From CAIQPV01 sp963719855 (GTDB lineage: Bacteria; Pseudomonadota; Gammaproteobacteria; Burkholderiales; Gallionellaceae), in NCBI GenBank assembly GCA_963719855.1, contig CAVRDK010000001.1, positions 186,001-250,000 of the forward strand: a stretch of DNA of 64,000 nucleotides, written 5' to 3'. Of this stretch, positions 8,992-17,512 are shown in pieces (the stretch's first letter is position 1; every line of letters starts with the position of its first letter). The translations under genes were made by a program, and so were the position numbers. Below the pieces are notes generated by a model. That model was given only the letters and a program-made list of their open reading frames with translations, made no database searches and was not told where the DNA came from.

Positions 8992-9687
8992 TTAGGGGTT
9001 CCCTTTATCGACTACGCCCGTGTCCATGCGATGTCTCAATGACAGATAGGCCGCCAGTCCGCCCAGCACGAGACCGGCTAACACATCTACCGCTACATGC
9101 TGGCGTGTGGCCAGGGTGGAATAGATAATGCCGATACACCACGCATAGTTGAAGATGAGTATCCACAGCGGCGCGCCAAAACGGCGCAGCAGGTGATGCA
9201 ACCAGATACCCGAAAAAAAAGCAGTAGTGACGTGAAGAGAAGGGCAGGCATTACCCGATGCATCCATGCTTTTAAGGAAATTCACGTCAGGATACAGAGC
9301 CCAATCGATATTGGCTGCAGGCACTACCGTGGGCCAGAAGTAGAAGACCATCAGCCCCGCAAGGCAGGTTCCGGTCATGGCCAACCCATAGCCATACAGT
9401 TCGCGTCTTGTGGCCAGTAATGCAGGAGGTAAGGAGACATAGACCCACAGTGACAGGTACATGGGTAAGGCTTGGGGCTGAAAACAGATCAGGCGATCCA
9501 GTCGGGTGATGGGCATCACCGTGGTCAGGTAGGTCGGCGATTTGAGCAAATACAAGTAAGCGCCAAAAAAAAGACTGATGAAAAGCGTCGTTCCGATACC
9601 TTTGAGAAGCACATGCTTAGGTATTATCGCAGCAACCTGACGGTACCAGGGCGTTTCGTTCAAGGGCATTTTTCGGTTCTGAGTCAT
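8992..9687 (-). CDS. PAP2-family membrane phosphatase
   Basis: This 231-residue protein has about five or six hydrophobic segments. The PAP2 motifs are visible as ACPSLHVTTA (about residue 145) and TLATRQHVAVDVLAG (about residue 193), which supply the His and Asp residues of the lipid phosphatase site. It overlaps the deacetylase gene by four bases. Such enzymes dephosphorylate lipid phosphates or inositol-type heads at the membrane. In this cluster it may act on the glycolipid carrier of the polyene, which is an inference. Confidence 0.8.
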   Translation of the reverse strand: MTQNRKMPLNETPWYRQVAAIIPKHVLLKGIGTTLFISLFFGAYLYLLKSPTYLTTVMPITRLDRLICFQPQALPMYLSLWVYVSLPPALLATRRELYGYGLAMTGTCLAGLMVFYFWPTVVPAANIDWALYPDVNFLKSMDASGNACPSLHVTTAFFSGIWLHHLLRRFGAPLWILIFNYAWCIGIIYSTLATRQHVAVDVLAGLVLGGLAAYLSLRHRMDTGVVDKGNP

Positions 9688-10481
9688 GAAAGGGCATGAC
9701 GCAAGGTGACAAAACGCAGATTAGCTGCGCCAGCTGCAGCCAGTACCGTGGGGAGCACGTCGAGAATAACCGGGATGCCTTCAGGTGTGCGCGCAGCGTT
9801 GCCATCGTGCAGTAGCAAAATGGCACCCGCTCGCAGGCCGCGTAACAACTCATTATTAACGCGCTCAACATCGCCGATCCGGGTATCGAAACCACGCACT
9901 GACCAGGTGGCAAGCCGCAGCCCCAATCTTGCGAGTACCGGGTCGAGAAAGGGATTGCGCAATCCGGCAGGGGCACGAAAGAATAAGGGGCGCTGGCCAG
10001 TAATCGTGGTGAATGTGTTCTGGGCTGCCTGCAATTCACGCATGATGCAGGATCGCCCCATTAGCGAAAAATAATGACGGTGATGTTGGCTGTGGTTTTC
10101 CACGGCATGACCTCGCCGTACGATTTCCCGGCACAAATCCGGGTAGCGCTCGGCTTTTTCACCGATGCAGAAAAAGGTAGCCTGGGCAGCATAACGATCC
10201 AGCAAATCCAGTACCTGTGGCGTGACAACGGGATCGGGGCCGTCATCAATGGTCAGGGCAATTTCATGCCTGGCGACAGCGGCGGTAGGCAGCCGTGTCC
10301 AGTTCGGCCCCAGCCAGTGGCTGCGCGGCCAGAGTCCGAGTAGTGTGAGCAGCGCGTGATTTGCAAGCACCGCACCCAACGCCCAGCGCCATTGTCCGGG
10401 TTCTGCAATCACTGTCACCAAGGCCAGCACATGCAGCGCAAGGCTGGCGCGGATCAACAGCGTTGGTTGCCAGCTAGGCAT
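9684..10481 (-). CDS. Polysaccharide deacetylase (NodB homology domain)
   Basis: The NodB domain is shown by ALTIDDGPDPVV (catalytic and metal Asp), the metal-binding ENHSQHHRHYFS, FRAPAGLRNP and the late ILLLHDGNA. Two hydrophobic N-terminal segments tether it to the membrane. I chose the ATG at 10481 over 10508 because it keeps an eight-base overlap with the MMPL gene and has an AGGGGA box in front; the protein is then 265 residues. It would remove an N-acetyl group from a sugar. Its presence supports a sugar-containing lipid as the product of the cluster. Confidence 0.82.
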   Translation of the reverse strand: MPSWQPTLLIRASLALHVLALVTVIAEPGQWRWALGAVLANHALLTLLGLWPRSHWLGPNWTRLPTAAVARHEIALTIDDGPDPVVTPQVLDLLDRYAAQATFFCIGEKAERYPDLCREIVRRGHAVENHSQHHRHYFSLMGRSCIMRELQAAQNTFTTITGQRPLFFRAPAGLRNPFLDPVLARLGLRLATWSVRGFDTRIGDVERVNNELLRGLRAGAILLLHDGNAARTPEGIPVILDVLPTVLAAAGAANLRFVTLRHALS

Positions 10482-12831
10482 GGGTTCCCCTGGTAAAAAT
10501 CGCAGCATAAATCAGTGCAAGGATGACGCCCGGCGCCACGGTGGCACCCATTGCCTGCAATATCGATACATTGGAAAACGCAAGCACGCCAAAACCTGCG
10601 ACGGTCGTTAAGTTGGCAAACAACATCGAGGCCAAGGTGCGCGGCGAAATAGGGCTGTCAGTTCTATCAAAAAACAGGGCATAATTTGAGCCGATCGCGA
10701 CCACCAGCAGCAGGCCCACCAAATGCAGAATAATTAATTGCTGGCCAAACACGGCTAATCCAGCCGTGACGGTGATGACCGCAGCTGCCAGCGGCGCGAT
10801 GATGCGCAGCACGCGCATGGGTGAGCGAAAAACCCATAGCAGCAATCCGATAATCGCAACCAGCCCACCCAGCGATAATTGGATGGCTTCATGCAAATAA
10901 CCCGAATACAGACGGTCAGACTCTGCTTTCATATCCACAAACAGCACATTGGGCAAATTCGAGGCGCTTAACGCGGCACGAATTTGACTTGCGTTGATGT
11001 CGCCCCCCTCGGGTGCGGTAAGTGGTAACAAGGCGCTCCAGTGCTGTTCTTGCCGGATGAGTAACGCATCCACTGCCATAGCCATCGAGGTTTTTTCAAG
11101 ATCGGTCATTTGCAGCAAGGGGTGGCGGCGTGCGGCGGCGATGTCAGTCAAAAACGGGGTAAACAGTTCCGCGTGTACAGGCAAACCTTGAACCGCCAGA
11201 GCAAGTCGTGTTTCCAGCACGGCGGGGGGGGGTAAGCTTGCCTGACGGGTGCGCTGCATTACTTCGCTGGGAAGATAACGGCTGGGACTCTCAAATCCGG
11301 CGAGTTCGTCCTGTTCGACTTGCGCTTGAAGTATTGAGGACACTTGTTCGGAAGATTGTAGTACGGATTCCCGGCTCGCGCCGGATACCACCACCAGATA
11401 ACGCACATCAGGCGCGCCCATGTCGGCGCGCAGCTTTGCATCCAACGCTACATCGGCTTGTGATACGGGACTTAATGAGGATATCTTGTCGTTCCACAAA
11501 CTGGCGCGATGTTCGACCAGAATGGCGCAGGCCACCAGAAGTAAAAATGCTGCCGCCCAGCGCAGCTTGGTAGCGAGTTGGACCAGTCGGGAGAGGATTT
11601 GGCCGATAACCGATACATCATGAATGCGAAAGTTTGCAGGCAGCAGATGGGGCAAGACGAAGCGAGTCACCATTGCGGCGGCGATCAGACCGGCAATCGA
11701 ATACAGGCCGAGTTGCGCTAGCCCCGGAAAGCCGGACAGTTGCAGCGAAGCGAAGCCGAATATCGAAGTCAGCACACCGAGACGGACGGTGGGCCAGAAG
11801 CGCTTGATCCAGTTCTGCCGGTTTGAGCTGCGCGTATCGGATTCGCCTTGGTCTGATTGCACAAACAAGTAGATGGAATAATCTACCGCTTCGCCGATCA
11901 GCGCGGTGCCAAATCCAAGAGTGATTCCATGTACTACCCCGAAGCCCAGACTGACTGCGGCGACGCCTGCCAGCGCGCCGCTGATAACGGGCAAAAAGCC
12001 CAATGCCAGCGCGGTAAAAGAACGGTAAACCAGCAATAACAGCGTTGCGATAAGCGCGATGCTGATGATGGACAGGCGGCTGACCTGATTTTTTATCGCA
12101 TCGCGCGATGTTACCGAAAACACACCGGGGCCGGTCATCACCAGTTTGGCAGAAGGTGTTGCGCTGGATGCCGTGTCAAACGCTTGGCGGATGGCGGACA
12201 TGGCGCGCTGCTGTGCGTCTGTATCGGAGCCGGACGCACGCGTTTGCAGCAGCAGCAGGGCACGTGCCCCATCCTTTGAAATCCATGCGCCATCTGACAT
12301 TTGCGGGCGTCCGCCGCTGTTCATCTGGCTCATTAGTTGTACCATTTCACCGCTCGGATCGCGTGGTAGCAGCGACTTGACCAGCAGCCCGGCAGGCGAT
12401 GCGAGCAGATCAATGCTGTCGCTCAAAGCTGCATGCAGTCCGCCCACGCTAAAGCGTGCAGGCGTAACCAAGGGGCTTAGCAGGTAGCGATTGCTGAACA
12501 GATACGCTCGGTCGCGCTCAGCGCTGACGGACTCGCCGTTATTGACGTTGACAAAAGCAGGGTCGCTGCGCAGATGCCGGGCAATTTGCTTGGAGAGCGT
12601 GGCGCGGGTGGTGGCGTCAGCGCCTTCAATACCGACCAGAATCAGGCGCGAGGCCAAGCCGTCACGTATTTGCTCCAGCAGCAGTTGCTGTGCTGGGGTC
12701 GGGTTTTTCGGCAAGAAAGCCGATAAGTCAGCGGTAAACTGGCTGCGGCTGATGATGATGCCGCAGGCCAGGGTTAACGCCAGCCACAAGGCGATCACTG
12801 TCCGTCCTCGCCATGTTGGAACTGTTCTCAC
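10474..12831 (-). CDS. MMPL/RND-family exporter
   Basis: This 785-residue membrane protein has the RND layout: one N-terminal helix, a large periplasmic loop (about residues 30-245), five helices beginning at LSIISIALIATLLLLVYRSF, a second loop and a final helix bundle. FGTALIGEAVDYSIYLF is typical of the MMPL group, with the conserved acidic residue in a transmembrane segment. Aryl-polyene clusters encode such an exporter (ApeM) beside a LolA-like protein (ApeL). It most likely moves the finished lipid across the inner membrane for transfer to the outer membrane. It overlaps both neighbours by a few bases. Confidence 0.85.
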   Translation of the reverse strand: MRTVPTWRGRTVIALWLALTLACGIIISRSQFTADLSAFLPKNPTPAQQLLLEQIRDGLASRLILVGIEGADATTRATLSKQIARHLRSDPAFVNVNNGESVSAERDRAYLFSNRYLLSPLVTPARFSVGGLHAALSDSIDLLASPAGLLVKSLLPRDPSGEMVQLMSQMNSGGRPQMSDGAWISKDGARALLLLQTRASGSDTDAQQRAMSAIRQAFDTASSATPSAKLVMTGPGVFSVTSRDAIKNQVSRLSIISIALIATLLLLVYRSFTALALGFLPVISGALAGVAAVSLGFGVVHGITLGFGTALIGEAVDYSIYLFVQSDQGESDTRSSNRQNWIKRFWPTVRLGVLTSIFGFASLQLSGFPGLAQLGLYSIAGLIAAAMVTRFVLPHLLPANFRIHDVSVIGQILSRLVQLATKLRWAAAFLLLVACAILVEHRASLWNDKISSLSPVSQADVALDAKLRADMGAPDVRYLVVVSGASRESVLQSSEQVSSILQAQVEQDELAGFESPSRYLPSEVMQRTRQASLPPPAVLETRLALAVQGLPVHAELFTPFLTDIAAARRHPLLQMTDLEKTSMAMAVDALLIRQEQHWSALLPLTAPEGGDINASQIRAALSASNLPNVLFVDMKAESDRLYSGYLHEAIQLSLGGLVAIIGLLLWVFRSPMRVLRIIAPLAAAVITVTAGLAVFGQQLIILHLVGLLLVVAIGSNYALFFDRTDSPISPRTLASMLFANLTTVAGFGVLAFSNVSILQAMGATVAPGVILALIYAAIFTRGTHA

Positions 12832-13439
12832 GGTGAAGCCAGCTTTTCGATGAGCATCAGCGAGCTGTCACCATCGGTCTGAGTAATTTCGATGCTGCGC
12901 ACCGCATCGTGCATGCCAGCAATGCGGATGCGTCTTACCACCGCCTGCATTTTTTCATCCACCGGCAAGAGTTGCAGTATCCAGTGCTCAGCGGTGCCAT
13001 CCAGGCTTAGCCGGTAATTGCGTTCCAGCGCTTGGCGATTGCCCGCCAAGGTGCCACGTATGCTGTCAATGAAAGCCGCCAATTCCGGGTAATCCTGCAA
13101 TTGCAGGCGATGTTTTTGGTGAATACGCTCGATTATCAGTGTATCGGCATCTATAGTCATAGATTCGGCTTTGGGTTTGAGGGTGCGCTTCTCAAAGTGG
13201 TCTGGTGCGGCGTAGAACAACTCGCCGGAAGATTCCAGCGGCTTGTCGAGCATGGCGATGAATTTCTTTTCGACAAAGCTGGCGTGATCGGAACGGATTT
13301 GCGCCAAGCTATGCATGAGCTGGTCAATATCCCAATCGGCGGCATGACTGAAGATCGGTGTCAGTGTCACTGCCAGTGCAACGAGTATACGCCATATTAC
13401 GCGCAGTGAAAAAACAGGGGAAATGGGCGTTGTCATCAT
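12828..13439 (-). CDS. LolA-like periplasmic lipid carrier
   Basis: This 203-residue protein has an N-terminal signal peptide (a hydrophobic run at about residues 11-31 ending near SHAAD). The body matches the LolA-like family: QIRSDHASFVEKKFIAMLD, a Gly-Glu-Leu turn (SSGELFYAAPDHF) and repeated beta-strands. It probably receives a hydrophobic product in the periplasm and hands it to the outer membrane. It overlaps the MMPL exporter and the acyltransferase gene by four bases each, and the pairing with MMPL is typical of aryl-polyene clusters. Confidence 0.8.
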   Translation of the reverse strand: MMTTPISPVFSLRVIWRILVALAVTLTPIFSHAADWDIDQLMHSLAQIRSDHASFVEKKFIAMLDKPLESSGELFYAAPDHFEKRTLKPKAESMTIDADTLIIERIHQKHRLQLQDYPELAAFIDSIRGTLAGNRQALERNYRLSLDGTAEHWILQLLPVDEKMQAVVRRIRIAGMHDAVRSIEITQTDGDSSLMLIEKLASP

Positions 13440-14374
13440 GATTGCGGAGCGGTTGCGGTAAGTGCGGGCTGCCAGAAATCGAAAAAATTAAACCAGTTGT
13501 ATGGCGACTTGCGGCAGTATTGATCCAGTAGCGCGGCATAACGGGTGATGGCCACTTCCACAGCGGCATCGCGTTGACCGCGCGTAACGTTAGAAAAATC
13601 CGCCAGCGGTTCGAAATGGATGGCATAGCGATTTCCGCCCAGATACAGCCCGGTCATGAATACCACGGGACGTCGCAGCAATGCGGCCATACGGAACGGC
13701 CCACCGGGTAAGTTCGCGTTGCTGCCGAGAATTTGCACCGGGCACAGGGTGTCGTTGCCTAGGGTGCGATCGGCCAACATGCCGACGATGCAACCTTCAT
13801 CCAAGCGCTCCTGTACCTTGAGCATGGAATCGATGTTTCCCAAGCCAATGATATCCTGCACTGCCTCCGGATTAATGGCAGACAGCATAGCGTTTATTTT
13901 TTGTGCATTATCCTGATGCATGACCATGGCGACGCGCAAATCCGTGTCTATCCGGCCAATCGCGCGGATCGCTTCAAAGCTGCCCAGATGCGCGCCCATC
14001 AGAAACAAGCCTTTGCCATCGGCAAGCAGACGACGTAGTGTATCCTCGCCATGCACTTCGAAATCAAACATATCGAAGCGGCGGTTGACCAGATAGACGC
14101 GGTCATGGATGGTGGCGGCAAAAGTGAAAAAATGCCGGTACAGATCGCGCCAGCGGGGGGGGTGACCTAACGCACGCCTGAGATAATTGCTTGAAGCATG
14201 ACGACTGGCTGGTGCAAACAGCAGAAAATAACTGACGATCAGATGCAGCACGACGCGCCCTGCGCGCCGCCCCAGACGCAGTGAAATCCATGTCATGACA
14301 CGCAACATGAGCATGTTGCTGCGTTCCGGGGTGTGCGCCCAGGCTGCTTGGCTGGCGGTCGGGTGCGATGTCAT
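13436..14374 (-). CDS. LpxL/HtrB-like acyltransferase
   Basis: This 312-residue protein resembles lipid A lauroyl acyltransferases. It has an N-terminal hydrophobic segment (about residues 36-55) and a catalytic His-x4-acid motif in FLMGAHLGSFEAIRA, followed by a conserved-looking GCIVGMLADRTL. It is the second acyltransferase in the cluster, next to the PlsC-like one at 3373. Its ATG overlaps the TGA of the frameshifted dehydratase (ATGA), which shows where that gene should end. The acceptor substrate is unknown; in E. coli the comparable function is part of ApeJ or ApeD. Confidence 0.8.
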   Translation of the reverse strand: MTSHPTASQAAWAHTPERSNMLMLRVMTWISLRLGRRAGRVVLHLIVSYFLLFAPASRHASSNYLRRALGHPPRWRDLYRHFFTFAATIHDRVYLVNRRFDMFDFEVHGEDTLRRLLADGKGLFLMGAHLGSFEAIRAIGRIDTDLRVAMVMHQDNAQKINAMLSAINPEAVQDIIGLGNIDSMLKVQERLDEGCIVGMLADRTLGNDTLCPVQILGSNANLPGGPFRMAALLRRPVVFMTGLYLGGNRYAIHFEPLADFSNVTRGQRDAAVEVAITRYAALLDQYCRKSPYNWFNFFDFWQPALTATAPQS

Positions 14375-14675
14375 TCCGGCGATCCCGGTACGATACTGCC
14401 GCTGGCAATTTTGCGCATCCCTGCCACGATGTCGAAACGTATCGTGCCGCTTGCCGAGACGATGTGCCGGATCGCAAGTTCGTCTCCGGGAACCGCCGGC
14501 GCAGAAACTTGACCGAACTGATTTCGCACTGATTCAGCGTGATTCCGCTGGTTTTGGTAATGATTTGCAGTGCCACATCCAGCAGCACGACACCGGGGAG
14601 GATAGGGTTGCCGGGAAAATGCCCGGCAAAGGCGGGATGATCTGGCGGAACAGTCCAGTGCGCGGTGTTATTCAT
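14371..14675 (-). pseudogene. ApeI-like hotdog dehydratase, frameshifted by one base
   Basis: The N-terminal half is a normal small hotdog dehydratase: HPAFAGHFPGNPILPGVVLL, then ITLNQCEISSVKF. At the A-run 14505-14507 (TTT on the coding strand) the frame is lost. Inserting one T gives SAPAVPGDELAIRHIV followed by GTIRFDIVAGMRKIASG and a TGA at 14371-14373. That stop overlaps the next ATG exactly as the other genes of this operon do. The repaired protein would be 101 residues, the normal size for ApeI. Without repair the frame runs on to 14103 in sequence that encodes the acyltransferase. Either a real mutation or a homopolymer error in the assembly explains this. Confidence 0.85.
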
Positions 14676-16009
14676 GCGGATTTCCGTGTGCTGCGTGTCT
14701 GAAACAAGGCATGCAGCGCTGCGCGCGGCAGTTTCCCAGTGGAGTTGCGTGGCAGCGCATTAACAAACAGCAGAGGGCGCGGCAGGAAAACCGGATCAAT
14801 ATGTTCGCGTAGCACCGCCAGTAGATGTGGCGCATCCATCCCCGGGGCCACCACACACGCGGCAAGCCGAGTAATGTGGTTATGGTCAGTTTCGTCCGGC
14901 ATGTAAAAAGCGCCATCCACCACGCCGGGGATGGTATTGAGTAAGTGGTTGAGACTCGCCAGTGAATGCCGTTTGCCCGCGATATTGACCAGATCGGCGA
15001 TGCGCCCATGCAGTAAAAAATGTTCTTCGGTAATCTGTTCAATCATGTCACTCATGGTGGCCGGTATCTCGATGTGACCGCCGCAAGCGCGCACGCAGCC
15101 ACCCTCCCTAGCTAATTTTATTCCGGGAAACAAATGCCATTCTGCGCTTTGTGTAGGGCGGCGGGTAGCAATCTGGCCGGTTTCGGTACTGCCATAGATT
15201 TCTATTAGCGGAGCATTGCAACGTGTCTCAATGTCTTGAGCGAGTTGTGCGGACAGCGGCGCAGTGGCGGATACCATTCTTGTGATCTCCGGCAGCGCCA
15301 GCCCTGTATCCATCAAGGCGCGAAGATGCATGGGCGAGGACACCAACACTCGTGGCGTGGGCACAGCCGCCAGTGCCTGGCAAATGTCGGCAGGGTAAAA
15401 GGGTTGTGCATGGCTGAGTGCGTTGCCGCTGTGCCATGCTATCAATACTGTGGATTCAAAACCGTACATGTGTTGCGGCGGCACGGTGCCAATCAGGGTG
15501 CAGTTGTGCGGCAGCTCCAGATATAAAGCCTCGGCCTGCACACTGTGGATCAGTGCGCCCCAGTTTTTTGGATGCGGTTGCGGGGTGCCGGTCGAGCCTG
15601 AAGTAAAAACTACCGCGATGCGCTGCGTGGCTTTGATTTGCGGAATTTCAAATTCATCAGGCGAGCTTGCGTCCATGGTCGGGTAGCGCAGCTGGGGGAG
15701 ATCCACCGTGCATAGGTCGCTATCGGTCAAACAAAAAACATCCGGCGCAAAAATCTTGATCTGGCGCACCACTTCCGGTGTGTAGGTAGACGGCAGCAAG
15801 CTAACTTTTCCAGCCACAATAGCGGCCGCCAGACCCACGCTAAAACGGTAACGATCTCTGCACATATTGAGCAGATGACTCCCCGCAGGAAACAGGGCGA
15901 CAAGCTGGCTGACCTCGGCCAGGAACTGATGCCGAGTGACGGCACCATCGGCGCGCCAGGCGATGATGCTGTCTGGAGAGGCGTGTGATACCAGTGGCAG
16001 TGAAGGCAT
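14672..16009 (-). CDS. AMP-binding acyl/aryl-ACP ligase (ApeH-like)
   Basis: This adenylate-forming enzyme (445 residues) shows the P-loop-like VVFTSGSTGTPQPHPKNW, the YGSTETGQIATRRP motif A5, and a C-terminal LPRNSTGKLPRAAL with the catalytic Lys. It should activate the hydroxybenzoate starter and load it on the acyl carrier protein. The open frame extends to 16129, but that would overlap the upstream gene by 104 bases; the ATG at 16009 gives MPSLPLVSHAS and leaves a 16-base gap, so I prefer it. It overlaps the ApeI-like gene by four bases. Confidence 0.82.
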   Translation of the reverse strand: MPSLPLVSHASPDSIIAWRADGAVTRHQFLAEVSQLVALFPAGSHLLNMCRDRYRFSVGLAAAIVAGKVSLLPSTYTPEVVRQIKIFAPDVFCLTDSDLCTVDLPQLRYPTMDASSPDEFEIPQIKATQRIAVVFTSGSTGTPQPHPKNWGALIHSVQAEALYLELPHNCTLIGTVPPQHMYGFESTVLIAWHSGNALSHAQPFYPADICQALAAVPTPRVLVSSPMHLRALMDTGLALPEITRMVSATAPLSAQLAQDIETRCNAPLIEIYGSTETGQIATRRPTQSAEWHLFPGIKLAREGGCVRACGGHIEIPATMSDMIEQITEEHFLLHGRIADLVNIAGKRHSLASLNHLLNTIPGVVDGAFYMPDETDHNHITRLAACVVAPGMDAPHLLAVLREHIDPVFLPRPLLFVNALPRNSTGKLPRAALHALFQTRSTRKSA

Positions 16010-16025
16010 GATTACGTCTGAACAA

Positions 16026-16664
16026 CTAGCGTGGATGCGCCGAGGCGTTTCTGAACGCCCGTACCGCATCAAGGATGCGCATATGCTGCAGACCGGGAAG
16101 TTGCCATCTGCGTACCCAATATTCGACAATGAACATCAACGCGACCAACGGCAGTGTCAGAAAATTGGCAAAAAATGACCAGGTGACCAATGGTGTCAGA
16201 AAAAACAGCAAGGTGGAAACCACCGCCATTGCGGCAAAAAATAACGTCCATGCGACCGTGACCTGACGTGCGTAAATCTCATGCTGTAGCGTCAATGGCG
16301 CATGCGCAGCCTCTGCAAAGCGAGCGCAGAGCGGTTGCCGCCCAGCGATCAAAGTGCGGCCAAAAGTCATGAACAGTATTAGCTGCATACCCACATGTTG
16401 CAGCCAGTAAACCAGCCCAAAATGGCGCTCAAGCGCAGACCATCCTGCCCACAGAGCAACACACAGCAACATCAGCAAACCCAGCATGATGGGGCGTCGA
16501 GGTGAGTTCCATGCCAGCACCAGCGCAATCAATAACACGGGCGCAATGGCTACCAAAGCACCCAAGTTGCCGCTGTTCGCGGATTTATTTGTGTAATGCG
16601 CCAGTAGCGGGTAGCCGATCACCAGCGCAGCAATGCCCAGCCAGCGCATGATGCGGCGCGCCAT
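16026..16664 (-). CDS. COG4648-type membrane protein (ApeG-like)
   Basis: This 212-residue protein has about six hydrophobic segments (for example IAALVIGYPLLAHYT, LVAIAPVLLIALVLAW and LILFMTFGRTLIAG). It resembles the COG4648 membrane proteins found between the carrier protein and the ligase in aryl-polyene clusters. Its biochemical role is not established. It begins on the last base of the carrier-protein stop codon, so the two are co-translated. Gene order here (carrier, membrane protein, ligase, dehydratase) matches the E. coli cluster. Confidence 0.75.
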   Translation of the reverse strand: MARRIMRWLGIAALVIGYPLLAHYTNKSANSGNLGALVAIAPVLLIALVLAWNSPRRPIMLGLLMLLCVALWAGWSALERHFGLVYWLQHVGMQLILFMTFGRTLIAGRQPLCARFAEAAHAPLTLQHEIYARQVTVAWTLFFAAMAVVSTLLFFLTPLVTWSFFANFLTLPLVALMFIVEYWVRRWQLPGLQHMRILDAVRAFRNASAHPR

Positions 16665-16954
16665 CAGCGGGTGCTCTGTGCTGCGATATAGTCGGAGAGG
16701 CTGCGCAGCGAGCTGAAAACGTGCTGATTTTCTACGTTGTCGGCACGCAGTTGCAAACCATAACGCTTGGAGACCATCATCGCGACTTCGAGCACATCAA
16801 TCGAGTCCAGGCCCAAGCCATCGCCATACAACGGTGCGTCGGGAGTGATTTGATCTGCTGTGACCTCAAGGTTCAGGCACTCGATCATCAATTCGGCAAC
16901 TTCATGTTGCAAATCCGCAGAGCTAGAGACAGTAGGTTTCTGGTTATCTTGCAT
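16664..16954 (-). CDS. Acyl carrier protein
   Basis: This 96-residue carrier protein has the phosphopantetheine site Ser in DGLGLDSIDVLEVAMMV (about residues 48-64). It is the first gene of the minus-strand operon, so the operon promoter should lie between 16955 and 17300. The E. coli pathway uses two carrier proteins (ApeE, ApeF); only one is present here. The aryl starter and the growing polyene would be attached to this protein. Confidence 0.88.
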   Translation of the reverse strand: MQDNQKPTVSSSADLQHEVAELMIECLNLEVTADQITPDAPLYGDGLGLDSIDVLEVAMMVSKRYGLQLRADNVENQHVFSSLRSLSDYIAAQSTR

Positions 16955-17478
16955 GGTATTTATAGACGTTAGCTTCTTGCAGAATTCCCTGTATGTGTGG
17001 AATTAAGCGCCGAATGGGGTAGAGACGGGTGGTCATCGCTGGCAGCGATGTGAGTTGTCAAAATAGACTTCGCACATAAGTTCGGATACTACGCAACACA
17101 CAGGAATAATGCAACGGTGGCAAGCAGTTCTATATATATTTCCACTGGCGGTATGGGGTTTTTGCTGCTAGATTATGGGTTATGTGTTTATACTCCCCGT
17201 GTCCCTGAACGGGGGGTATAAGCTGAGCGGTCAATGCCCGGTATTGAGTTGCAAATAAATGGTGGCGGAAAAACGCCTTAATGAGTAAAAAAGGCCATTC
17301 TGCCGTTCGCGAGTGGCGACTATATAGGGCAGGCAGTTAGCAAATACGAACAAGCGCTGTGTGCCAGTTCCGTAACTTCGCGTTCGACCTCCAATTGGCT
17401 CAAGTTATGAGCGACTTAAACTGATCTGCTGATTGGGCAGTTACCTCTGACTGCCCCTATAAAACTTAAAAAAGTGTA
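16955..17478. other. Intergenic region with two strong hairpins
   Basis: No gene is visible in these 524 bases. They must hold the promoter of the minus-strand pigment operon, but I could not fix a convincing -10/-35 pair for it. A perfect 12-pair stem with an 8-base loop lies at 17189-17220 (one G-T pair). A second stem-loop, GGGCAGT/ACTGCCC, lies at 17435-17456 just before the toxin-antitoxin promoter and could end transcription coming from the left. A repeated motif at 17311-17343 is listed separately. Confidence 0.6.
17311..17343 (+). repeat. Direct repeat flanking the toxin-antitoxin pair, left copy
   Basis: The segment GAGTGGCGACTATATAGGGC plus AGGCAGTTAGCAA is repeated with a two-base gap and a few changes at 18150-18180 (GAGTGGCAGCTATGTGGCAG then GCAGTTCACAA). 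The two copies bracket the brnT-brnA pair in the same orientation. A third, weaker relative lies near 26567-26590. Function is unknown. Confidence 0.5.
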
Positions 17479-17506
17479 TTGACAAAAGCATTACGTTATA
17501 TAGAAT
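17479..17506 (+). promoter_or_regulatory. Sigma-70 promoter of the brnT-brnA pair
   Basis: TTGACA at 17479-17484 and TAGAAT at 17501-17506 are 16 bases apart, close to the housekeeping consensus. The toxin ATG lies seven bases after the -10 box, so the transcript would have almost no leader or transcription starts slightly differently. BrnA antitoxins usually repress their own promoter, which would place the operator here. Confidence 0.65.
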
Positions 17507-17512
17507 TCGCTT

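Noticed and set aside
14103..14370. Extension of the hotdog dehydratase frame to 14103
   Set aside because: It is an out-of-frame reading of the LpxL-like acyltransferase gene that follows from the one-base frameshift at 14505-14507.
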